A DNA stretch of 64,000 nucleotides from Salinibacter pepae (GTDB lineage Bacteria > Bacteroidota > Rhodothermia > Rhodothermales > Salinibacteraceae), in the NCBI RefSeq assembly GCF_947077775.1, contig NZ_CAMTTE010000001.1, forward strand, positions 558,001-622,000, in the 5' to 3' direction. The notes beneath the pieces are model-generated. The model was not told where the DNA came from. It searched no databases and saw nothing but the letters and a program-made list of their open reading frames with translations. Position numbers and translations under genes: made by a program. Shown one piece after another: positions 1 through 7,274 of this stretch; within the stretch, counting starts at the first letter, position 1; each line of letters begins with the position of its first letter.

Positions 1-26
1 ATGAACCGCCGCGGTAGTCGGGCCCC

Positions 27-395
27 TCAGCCGGCCCAGAAGGCATTTTCGTAGTGTTGCACCTCCGGGGCCCCGCCGGTGAGCATGACCGCCACGACGT
101 CGAAACGGGCCGGAGCCCCCTCGGCCCCATGCTCGTGAAGGTAGCCTCGGGCCACATGTTGTAGGGCCGCTCGTTTCTTGGCGGTGATCGACGCTTCCGG
201 CGCCCCAAATCCCGTCCCGCTGCGGGTCTTCACCTCCACAAAAACATACTCCTCCGCATCGGTCCCTCGACACACCAGGTCCACCTCATTGCGACCGTGG
301 CGGTAGTTGCGGGCCAAAATCTCATAGCCCGCCTCGTCGAGATGAGCGGCGGCGATCTCTTCCCCACGGTCCCCGATGTCGTTGGTCGTTGCCAT
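27..395 (-). CDS. yraN: YraN/UPF0102 family endonuclease-like protein
   Basis: 122-residue protein of the YraN (UPF0102) family, which has a PD-(D/E)XK nuclease-like fold; its cellular role is not firmly established. The family pattern is clear: [20 protein letters not shown] at the N-terminus, then NEVDLV (around 36-41) and VFVEVKTR (51-58), the acidic and Lys residues of the nuclease-like core. The ATG at 395 fits the normal family length; the frame stays open further upstream, but that part is antisense to the regulator and does not look like protein. It lies 20 bases after the stop of the GbsR-type gene on the same strand, so the two are probably co-transcribed. Confidence 0.9.
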   Translation of the reverse strand: MATTNDIGDRGEEIAAAHLDEAGYEILARNYRHGRNEVDLVCRGTDAEEYVFVEVKTRSGTGFGAPEASITAKKRAALQHVARGYLHEHGAEGAPARFDVVAVMLTGGAPEVQHYENAFWAG

Positions 396-415
396 GGCGG
401 CAGGGAGACGTTCCC

Positions 416-1045
416 TCAGGATGGGTCGGAAGAGGAGGGCGTACTCTCGGACTCGCCCCGCCGGAGCGCCACGGCGAGGAGCTGCTCGATCTGGTCGACG
501 TCTCTGTTGCGGACAAGCGGAAGCAGGGCCTCGGAGACGCCTTCGAGCACCTTCAGAAGGTCGATGAGGCTGGTAAGGCGCTGGTGGAGGGTCCGTTCGG
601 GCCCCGGATGGTCCGCCCCCGACGCGCCATCCTGGACCAGCAGATTGGCACACTCTTCGAGGCGGGACCGGACGGGATGGACCTCCCGGCGCTGACGTTC
701 TTCGATGATGCGGGCGGTGATCTGCCACACATCGGTCTCTGCCCGGTAGTAGTCTTTGCGCGAACCGGAACGATGCGTTTTGTCTACAAGGGTCCAGTCG
801 ACGAGCGACCGGAGGTTCATGTTGGCGTTGCCCCGGCTCACGTCCAGGCACGCCATGACCTCGTCGGTGCTGAGGGGCCGCTCTGCGCAGTAGAGCAGCG
901 CGTGAATTCTCGCCATGGTACGGTTGATCCCCCACGTCGATGCCATCTCCCCCCACAGGGAGACAAACCGGTCAACCGCGACCCGGGCCTGCGAGCCGCG
1001 GTCAAGGTTCAAGGGATCCAGTCCGGAAGGCTCAGGGGATGGCAT
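416..1045 (-). CDS. GbsR/MarR-type winged-helix transcriptional regulator
   Basis: 209-residue DNA-binding protein of the GbsR type within the MarR superfamily. Residues about 25-110 form the winged helix: [20 protein letters not shown], then [20 protein letters not shown] (recognition helix) and a wing containing [10 protein letters not shown]. The C-terminal half is helical and probably dimerises. In Bacillus, GbsR controls glycine-betaine synthesis and uptake in response to choline; whether this homologue has an osmoregulatory role is inference, although it would suit a halophile. Start taken at the ATG at 1045 because the upstream residues are unlike the family. It is transcribed away from the SAM hydrolase gene, across a 219-base gap with a short direct repeat. 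Confidence 0.82.
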   Translation of the reverse strand: MPSPEPSGLDPLNLDRGSQARVAVDRFVSLWGEMASTWGINRTMARIHALLYCAERPLSTDEVMACLDVSRGNANMNLRSLVDWTLVDKTHRSGSRKDYYRAETDVWQITARIIEERQRREVHPVRSRLEECANLLVQDGASGADHPGPERTLHQRLTSLIDLLKVLEGVSEALLPLVRNRDVDQIEQLLAVALRRGESESTPSSSDPS

Positions 1046-1182
1046 GGGGGACTCGCGCTGTAGGCGGCCGGTCTCTTGGGAGGGAGCCCGCCGGGGCGGT
1101 AGGCCCAACTCCTAAATCCCTCCGAATTGTTTCTCTCAGGCGGAACGGGGCTACACATCGCGGTCCGCGGTTCGTATGCTCA

Positions 1183-1202
1183 TATTCAATCGTATTCAAT
1201 CG
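1183..1202. repeat. Tandem 10-bp direct repeat TATTCAATCG in a divergent intergenic region
   Basis: Two perfect adjacent copies of TATTCAATCG lie between the GbsR-type regulator (minus strand) and the SAM hydrolase (plus strand), about 60 bases before the latter's start. The AT-rich unit contrasts with the GC-rich surroundings. It could be an operator for the neighbouring winged-helix regulator or part of a promoter; the sequence alone does not decide. Confidence 0.5.
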
Positions 1203-1264
1203 CTAGGGCAAACTGTCTCTGCCGTCGCCTTCCCGGAGCCCTCTTTTCACATCCTTCGAGGTCC

Positions 1265-2119
1265 ATGCCCACTTCCGCCCCTTCTTCGCCCCCCATCGTC
1301 ACCCTCACGACGGACTTCGGCACGGAGGATGCGTACGTGCCGGCGATGAAGGGAACGATGCTCTCCATCTGTTCGGACGCACGACTCGTGGACGTAACCC
1401 ACGAGATCAGCCCCCAGGACGTGATGGAGGCGGCCTTCGTGTTGCAGTCGGCCCGCCCCTACTTTCCGGACGGCGCCGTGCACCTGGTGGTGGTGGATCC
1501 AGGGGTGGGCACCGAGCGGCGCGCCGTCGCCCTCCGCGCCGAGGGGCAGTGGTTTGTGGGGCCCGACAACGGCGTCTTTCCGCTCGTGCTGGACCAGGCG
1601 TCGCCGGACGCCATCGTGGAGCTCGACGACCCGACGTTCTGGCGGGACGACTCGCCAAGCACGACGTTTCACGGCCGCGACATTTTTGCCCCCGCCGCGG
1701 CCCACCTCGCCGACGGCCGGTCCGTGGAGGCCCTCGGCACGTCAATCGACACGCTCGAACCGCTCCGGTGGGCCCAGCCGTCGACCGGGGCCCAGACGGT
1801 GCAGGGCTGGGTGGTGCACGTGGATCACTTCGGCAACTGCATCACGAACATCCGGCGCCCGGCAATGGCCGAGGCCGCCGGCCTAGAGAGTCCGACCCCG
1901 CCCCTTGACGCCTTTCCGCCCCTCAAAACCTACGCGGGCAACACCACCCTGCAGGCCCTCCACCCGACGTATGGGGCCGTGCCCGAGGGCGACCCGCTCC
2001 TGCTGTTCGGAAGCACGGGCTACCTGGAGATCGCCGCCAACGGGGGGAACGGCGCCGAACTGCTGGACATACGAAAGGGCGATTCCGTAAAAATCGTCTT
2101 CGAGGAGCCGCCCGAATAG
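1265..2119 (+). CDS. SAM hydrolase, adenosine-forming (DUF62 / SAM hydroxide adenosyltransferase)
   Basis: 284-residue member of the DUF62 family, whose ordinary members hydrolyse S-adenosylmethionine to adenosine and methionine; fluorinase and chlorinase are specialised relatives. Family motifs occur in order: TLTTDFGTEDAYVPAMKG (about 14-31), VVVDPGVGTERR (75-86), GPDNGVF, TFHGRDIFAP (135-144) and VVHVDHFGNCITNI. The Asp-Arg-His set of the hydrolases is present (Asp78, an Arg in the ERR segment, His136), so a hydrolase is more likely than a halogenase. The ATG at 1265 is chosen because the N-terminal extension from 1127 shows no family similarity. The stop is followed 45 bases later by the frameshifted membrane protein gene. 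Confidence 0.9.
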   Translation: MPTSAPSSPPIVTLTTDFGTEDAYVPAMKGTMLSICSDARLVDVTHEISPQDVMEAAFVLQSARPYFPDGAVHLVVVDPGVGTERRAVALRAEGQWFVGPDNGVFPLVLDQASPDAIVELDDPTFWRDDSPSTTFHGRDIFAPAAAHLADGRSVEALGTSIDTLEPLRWAQPSTGAQTVQGWVVHVDHFGNCITNIRRPAMAEAAGLESPTPPLDAFPPLKTYAGNTTLQALHPTYGAVPEGDPLLLFGSTGYLEIAANGGNGAELLDIRKGDSVKIVFEEPPE

Positions 2120-2164
2120 TCCTGGTCCTCGGCCGCGTCCTCAACGCTCCAGGTGCTCTTTCCC

Positions 2165-3037
2165 ATGGCCCTCGCGTCCACGTCGCCCGACCCCCCCTCC
2201 CCCCTGAAGAACCTGGATGCCCTCTACCCGCTCGCCTGCACACTGGTGGGCGACGAGGCCGCCCCCTCCCTCCTCGTCCAGGTGTACGAACGGGTGGCCG
2301 ATGCCCCCCCAAACGAACGCCCCGAGGCCCCGGAAGACTGGCTCGCCCTGCTCCTCCGGGAGGCCCCGGAGCAGGGACAAGCGCCAAGCGACCCGGGAGC
2401 CCCCGACGCCTCTTCCACGCCTGATGCGGGCTCCCTTCGACGCGATACCGCGGAGCGCCTCGCCCGCAACACCCTGCCCGTTGCTTTCGCAACCTGCTCG
2501 ACCGCGGAGCGATTTGTTCTCGCCCTCAGCGCGTCCCGACTGTCTGAGCCCCCCCAACCTGCCCGGCTTGCCGACCTCTTCGAAGCCCCCCTTCCATCCT
2601 CCCCCTCCGCACTGTTGCGGGAGAAACTTCGGGCGGTGCTGTCGGCCCCCGAGGCCGACCTGATCGACGAGACCCTCTCCGACACGGAGCTCCACGGGGT
2701 GCTGCGCGACGTGCTCCGGGATCGATTTGCCCCGGTGCCCAGCTCGCTCCGCGCCCGCCTCCGGGCCGTCCGGCCGTCGTCGCCCCCCACGGCGGGCACG
2801 GACGCGGAGGACGAGAAGGATCCCGAGGGATCTGCGTCGGGCGACACGTCGGGCGGCCTGCTCGACCGGCTTCCATCACGACCGAAGCCCCGCACTCTGC
2901 TGTTCGTCCTGCTGCTGGGGGGCCTCGTCTTGGGGGGCGGGCTCGGGGTGTCGTACCTGACCGGGTCCTCGTCGTCGACCTCCGCCCCAAGCCCCCCACC
3001 CTTACGGCCTTCTCCGCCGAGCAGGCCGGGGCCGTAA
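2165..3037 (+). CDS. Membrane protein with ECF-sigma-like N-terminus (5' part of a frameshifted gene)
   Basis: About 290 residues as read. Residues 10-70 (LDALYPLACTLVGDEAA, then LLVQVYERVADAPP and WLALLLREA) resemble region 2 of ECF sigma factors; STAERFVLALSASRL near 115-130 loosely resembles region 4. A second helical segment follows, then one transmembrane helix (RTLLFVLLLGGLVLGGGLG, about 240-260). After the membrane segment the frame runs into a Pro/Ser-rich tail ending at 3037, while the frame one base back continues with well-formed protein to 3435. The intact product would be a membrane-anchored sigma-like or anti-sigma-like protein with a periplasmic domain. Start: ATG at 2165; a GTG at 2153 is the alternative. 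Confidence 0.6.
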   Translation: MALASTSPDPPSPLKNLDALYPLACTLVGDEAAPSLLVQVYERVADAPPNERPEAPEDWLALLLREAPEQGQAPSDPGAPDASSTPDAGSLRRDTAERLARNTLPVAFATCSTAERFVLALSASRLSEPPQPARLADLFEAPLPSSPSALLREKLRAVLSAPEADLIDETLSDTELHGVLRDVLRDRFAPVPSSLRARLRAVRPSSPPTAGTDAEDEKDPEGSASGDTSGGLLDRLPSRPKPRTLLFVLLLGGLVLGGGLGVSYLTGSSSSTSAPSPPPLRPSPPSRPGP

Positions 3038-3435
3038 CGACCGAACGCGCGACCGCACAGCCGGCCGAGGCGGAGGCCTATCTGGACTCGACGTGGGGCC
3101 GCCGGGTGCGGCTGCCGTCCATCGAGGGCGCACAGCTGCGGGGCGTCGGGCGGCTCCAGGCGGCCGGCAATACCGAGATCCCCGTCGTGCTATACACCGG
3201 CGACGAGGGGGCCCGCATCGCGGCGTTTGTGTACAGCTACGCCCTCATCGACCGACTCGACGACACCGCCACCCTGAACACGCAGGTTCGATCTCAACTG
3301 GCCCAGCGCAACCAGCTCGTCGCCAACGGGCAGGCCGCCGGGCCCGGCCTCTTGTGGCGCAACCGGGCCAACATCTTTGTTGTCGTCTCCCCCTCTCTTT
3401 CCCCCGGCACACTCCGGGCGCGCGTGCAGCCGTAG
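2998..3435 (+). pseudogene. Periplasmic C-terminal domain of the frameshifted sigma-like membrane protein
   Basis: Continuation, one base back in frame, of the gene beginning at 2165. It reads TLTAFSAEQAGAV, AEAEAYLDSTWGRRVRLPS, an alternating alpha/beta region (TEIPVVLYTGDEGARIAAFV), YSYALIDRLDD, and ends WRNRANIFVVVSPSLSPGTL. It has no good start codon of its own; GTG at 3106 falls inside the domain. The join lies at a run of six C followed by A (heptamer C CCC CCA, 2992-2998), which fits a single lost C or, less likely, a -1 slip. Residue composition and codon usage match neighbouring genes, so this was coding sequence until recently or still is. Boundary is approximate. Confidence 0.55.
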
Positions 3436-3438
3436 GGC

Positions 3439-4839
3439 CTATTCCGCCCTCGCCGCCGGAATCTCGATGCGGAAGGTCGCCCCCTCCCCGACCGTCGACG
3501 ACACGAGCTCGAGGCGTCCGCCGTGGTAGCTCTCGATCACGCGACGGGCAAGGCTCAGGCCGAGTCCCCAGCCGCGCTTCTTGGTGCTGTAGCCCGGCCG
3601 GAAAATGTTATTCCACTGCTGCCCCTCGATCCCGCGCCCGGTGTCCTCGACCTCGATGAAGACCTGCCCCTCTTCCTTCCAGGCCGTCACCGTGATGCGC
3701 CCCTCCTCGTCCTCGATCGCGTCAAGGGCGTTTTTGAGAAGGTTCTCGAGCACCCACGCGAACAGCTCCTCGTTGGCCTCGGCGTGGAGCCGCTCGGGCA
3801 GGTCCGCGGCCAGGGCAATGGACTGGCCCTGCTGCGGGATGCGCCGGCGGAGGTAGCGGGCCGTCTGCTCAATGATTGGCACCAAGTTACAGCGCTCCAG
3901 CTTCGGCTGTGAACCGATGTCCGAGAACCGATCCGCCACGCGCTGCAGCCGCTCCACGTCGTTCTCGATCTCCGTCAGGGCCCGCTCGCGCTTGTCCTCC
4001 GCCAGGTCGGGCGTGCGCAGCATCTGAATCCAGCCCATGAGGCTCGACAGGGGCGTCCCGAGCTGGTGGGCCGCCTCCCGGGCCATTCCCATCCAGAGGC
4101 TGCTCTGCTCGCTGCGGCGGATGTAGGAGAACCCGAAGTAGCCCACCATCACGAACAGCCCGACGAACACCAGCTGCACCCACGGAAACACGCGGAGCTC
4201 CGTAATGAGGGCCGACTCGTCGTAAAACACGTACTGGGTGAGCCGGTCCGACGACGCGCCGGGTTCCTGCCCCGGCGTCTCGGACACATCGATCCGCACC
4301 GGGATCGGCTCAAAGGCCGACCGCATGTTGTCCAGCTCGTCTCGGAGCCGTTCCCGAACCCCCGCGGCGTCCCCCATGGCGGGCACCGCAGCGGTGTCCG
4401 GCACCCCCACGTTCTGCCAGCTCAGCGGCCGGCGGCGCGTCGAGTCGGTGATGATGGCCGGCACCTCGAACTGATCCGGCTGCAGGATTTCGTTTAGGAT
4501 GAAGTTAAACTCCCGTGTGGGCGGCATGGCCTGGGCCCAGTCGACCGCCTCCTGCAGGGCGGCCACCCGTTCGGCGGAGAGGGTGTCGCCGGCGGGGCGG
4601 GCCTCCAGGGCCTGCAGAAGCGAGTCGAGCCGGCGGAACTCCTCCCGATGCGGGTTCGACGCCTGCTGGGTCTGCACGACCTGCTCTAGCGCGTCGGCCC
4701 AGAGCTGGATGACCGCCTGCTCACGCTCCTGCAACCGATCGACGAGCCGCTGGGTGTACCAGAGCGACGCCAGGGCTATGCCGACGGCAAAGACGATGAG
4801 GCCGAGCTTGAGCTGGACCGACCACCGATAGGCGTCCAT
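3439..4839 (-). CDS. Membrane-bound sensor histidine kinase (orphan)
   Basis: 466 residues. First transmembrane helix about 10-27, an extracytoplasmic region of about 190 residues with a coiled-coil start, second transmembrane helix about 218-238, then the dimerisation domain with phospho-accepting His258 in AAHQLGTPLSS, and a HATPase domain: N box ENLLKNALDAI (365-375), G1 EDTGRGI (398-404), GWGLGLSLA (423-431). The H box has HQLGTPL instead of the usual HELRTPL. The kinase is complete, but no response-regulator gene lies next to it, so the partner is elsewhere. It is the last gene of the secD-secF-purA strand run, 90 bases after purA, and converges 3 bases from the frameshifted sigma-like gene. 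The signal sensed is unknown. Confidence 0.88.
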   Translation of the reverse strand: MDAYRWSVQLKLGLIVFAVGIALASLWYTQRLVDRLQEREQAVIQLWADALEQVVQTQQASNPHREEFRRLDSLLQALEARPAGDTLSAERVAALQEAVDWAQAMPPTREFNFILNEILQPDQFEVPAIITDSTRRRPLSWQNVGVPDTAAVPAMGDAAGVRERLRDELDNMRSAFEPIPVRIDVSETPGQEPGASSDRLTQYVFYDESALITELRVFPWVQLVFVGLFVMVGYFGFSYIRRSEQSSLWMGMAREAAHQLGTPLSSLMGWIQMLRTPDLAEDKRERALTEIENDVERLQRVADRFSDIGSQPKLERCNLVPIIEQTARYLRRRIPQQGQSIALAADLPERLHAEANEELFAWVLENLLKNALDAIEDEEGRITVTAWKEEGQVFIEVEDTGRGIEGQQWNNIFRPGYSTKKRGWGLGLSLARRVIESYHGGRLELVSSTVGEGATFRIEIPAARAE

Positions 4840-4929
4840 GGCACCGCGGGGTTGTACACATGTGGGGCCACCACGAGGAACAGGCGTACGAACCGAGCCT
4901 CCTACGACACGTGCGCCCCGCCCTCCGGC

Positions 4930-6249
4930 TCAGGCCGCGGCCATCGGCTGCACGTCCGTGATGATCTGGCTGCGGCGCGGCCCGTTCGAGACCAGTCCGA
5001 TCTCTACGTCGAGGTAGTTCTCGATGAAGGCGAGGTAGTCTTGGGCCGCCCGGGGCAGGTCGTCGACGTGGCGGACCTCCGAAATGTCGGCCTCCCACCC
5101 GGGCAGGGTTTCGTACTGCGGCTCCACGCGGGTGAGATTCTGCGGCTCACTCGGGAAGCGCCGGGTCGTCTTGCCGTCGTACCGGTACTCCGTGCACACC
5201 TTCAGCTCGTCGATCCCGGAGAGGATGTCGAGCTTGGTCAGGGCCAGCTCATTGAAGCCGTTCACCATGCAGGTGTAGCGCAGGGCCACCAGGTCAAGCC
5301 AGCCGCACCGACGGGGGCGGCCCGTCGTGGCCCCAAATTCACCGCCCTTCTCCCGCAGCGCCTGCCCAACCTCGCCGTCGAGCTCCGTGGGGAAGGGCCC
5401 GTTGCCGACGCGCGTGCAGTACGCCTTCGCGATGCCCAGGACGCGATCGATCTCGGTGGGCGAGACGCCGAGCCCGGTGCAGCATCCGCCGGCCGTGGGG
5501 TGACTGGAGGTCACGTACGGATAGCTGCCAAAGTCGACGTCAAGGAGCGACCCCTGCGCGCCCTCGGCCAGCACGCGGGCCCCGTCGTCGAGGGCACGCG
5601 AGAGGTACGCCGAGGTGTCGGTGACGTAGTCGTCAATTTTCTGATCGAACTCGACGTACTCCTCCACGATGCGGTCGACGTCCAGCGCCTCCGCGTCGTA
5701 GACATCCCGGAGAATGGCGTTCTTCTCCTCGATGGAGCGGCGGAGCTTCCGGCGCAGCACGTCCTCGTCAAGCAGGTCCACCACCCGGATGCCGGTGCGG
5801 GCGAACTTGTCGGTGTACGCGGGCCCGATGCCGCGTCCCGTGGTCCCGATTTCGTCGTCGTCGGACGCGGAGGCCCGATCCTCCTCCTGTGCCGCCTCGA
5901 TCGCCTTGTGGTACGGCATGATGAGGTGGGCGTTGTGGGAGATCTTCAGCCGCCCCTCCACGTCGATGCCCAGGGACTCGATCTTCTCGATCTCTTCCAG
6001 AATGGCCTTCGGGTCCAGCACCACCCCGTTCCCGATGACGCAGGTGACCCCTTCGTGAAAGATCCCGCTCGGCACGAGGTGGAGAACGAACTCTTCGGTC
6101 TCCCCCTCCTCGTCCCACACGATGGTGTGCCCGGCGTTGGCGCCGCCCTGGTAACGGGCCACGATGTCGACGTCCGGGCTGAGGAGGTCTACAATTTTCC
6201 CCTTCCCCTCATCGCCCCACTGGCTTCCAATTACGATAGAGACTGGCAT
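4930..6249 (-). CDS. purA: Adenylosuccinate synthetase
   Basis: 439 residues, close to the family norm of about 430. Converts IMP, aspartate and GTP to adenylosuccinate, the first committed step to AMP, in the cytoplasm. Signature motifs: IVIGSQWGDEGKGKIVDLL (P-loop-like, residues 5-23), YQGGANAGHTI, TTGRGIGPAYTDK, and the IMP/Asp-binding TTGRPRRCGWLDL in the C-terminal half. The start is the ATG at 6249 because family similarity begins at once (MPVSIVIG); upstream frame is open but antisense to secF. It follows secF by 53 bases on the same strand. Confidence 0.97.
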   Translation of the reverse strand: MPVSIVIGSQWGDEGKGKIVDLLSPDVDIVARYQGGANAGHTIVWDEEGETEEFVLHLVPSGIFHEGVTCVIGNGVVLDPKAILEEIEKIESLGIDVEGRLKISHNAHLIMPYHKAIEAAQEEDRASASDDDEIGTTGRGIGPAYTDKFARTGIRVVDLLDEDVLRRKLRRSIEEKNAILRDVYDAEALDVDRIVEEYVEFDQKIDDYVTDTSAYLSRALDDGARVLAEGAQGSLLDVDFGSYPYVTSSHPTAGGCCTGLGVSPTEIDRVLGIAKAYCTRVGNGPFPTELDGEVGQALREKGGEFGATTGRPRRCGWLDLVALRYTCMVNGFNELALTKLDILSGIDELKVCTEYRYDGKTTRRFPSEPQNLTRVEPQYETLPGWEADISEVRHVDDLPRAAQDYLAFIENYLDVEIGLVSNGPRRSQIITDVQPMAAA

Positions 6250-6302
6250 GGCACACGGTATTGATTCAACAAGCAGGTCGGTGTCGTCGTCCGCGCCGCC
6301 CC

Positions 6303-7214
6303 TTAGGCCGCACTCTTTTCGAGACGACGGTTCAGTTCCACAATCGTGGGGGAGGCGACAAAGATCGACGAGTACGTTCCGATCACGACCCCGACGATGA
6401 GCGCAAACGAGAAGCCCCGCAGCACCTCGCCCCCGAAGACAAACAGAATCGTGACCACGATGAGGGTCGTCACCGAGGTCACGACGGTTCGGCTCAGCGT
6501 CGCGTTGATCGACCGGTTGACGATCTCGTCGAAGGCCTCGGTCTTGAACAGATTGACGTACTCCCGCACGCGGTCGAAGACCACGACCGTGTCGTTCAGC
6601 GAGTATCCCACGATCGTGAGGAACGCGGCGATGAGGGACTGGTCGATCTGGACGGAAAACGGCGCGATGCCGGCCAGGACCGAGAAGATGCCGAGCGTAA
6701 TCGTCACGTCGTGCACCAGGGCCGCCACGGCCCCAAGGCTGTAGCGCCACTCAAAGCGCACCATGATGTAGAGGAACACGACGAGCAGGGCCCCCAGCAC
6801 GGCGTAGATGGCCCCCCGCTTCAAGTCCTCCGCGAAGCGCGGCCCCACCACGTTGGTGCTCTCGATCGCAATGTTGCGCCCCGAGAACTGCGCATTGAGC
6901 GCCGACACCACCTGATTCTCCATCGTCGTGATGTCTCCCTTCTTCGAGATGCGGACCAGGTGGCCGACGTCCCCAAACCGCTTCACCTCCGGCTCCTCCT
7001 CAAACGATTCGGTGAGGGCGGACCGGACGTCGACGGTGTTCAGGTCCGTCGTGTTGCCCACGACGAACTCCATCCCCCCGCGGAAGTCGATGCCCAGGGC
7101 GAGCCCCTTCGTGAGCAACGAAAGGATGCTGATCGCAAGCAGCGTCCCCGAGATGATGTAGCCGATACGGCGGTTCGGGATGAGACTGTAGTCGGCGTTT
7201 TCGAAAAGACGCAT
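6303..7214 (-). CDS. secF: Protein translocase subunit SecF
   Basis: 303 residues with six predicted membrane helices. With SecD it uses the proton or sodium gradient to finish protein export through SecYEG. Visible: N-terminal helix (IGYIISGTLLAISILSLL), the periplasmic signature GLALGIDFRGGMEFVVG, then the C-terminal five-helix core with YSLNDTVVVFDRVREYVN and INATLSRTVVTSVTTLIVV. Transcribed directly after secD with a 60-base gap. In an extreme halophile this RND-type pump may run on sodium, but no residue here proves that. Confidence 0.96.
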   Translation of the reverse strand: MRLFENADYSLIPNRRIGYIISGTLLAISILSLLTKGLALGIDFRGGMEFVVGNTTDLNTVDVRSALTESFEEEPEVKRFGDVGHLVRISKKGDITTMENQVVSALNAQFSGRNIAIESTNVVGPRFAEDLKRGAIYAVLGALLVVFLYIMVRFEWRYSLGAVAALVHDVTITLGIFSVLAGIAPFSVQIDQSLIAAFLTIVGYSLNDTVVVFDRVREYVNLFKTEAFDEIVNRSINATLSRTVVTSVTTLIVVTILFVFGGEVLRGFSFALIVGVVIGTYSSIFVASPTIVELNRRLEKSAA

Positions 7215-7274
7215 GGTAATCCGTCGTTGAAGAAAAATCCCGTCGTGATGACAGCCTGGGGGGAGGGCGGCGCC

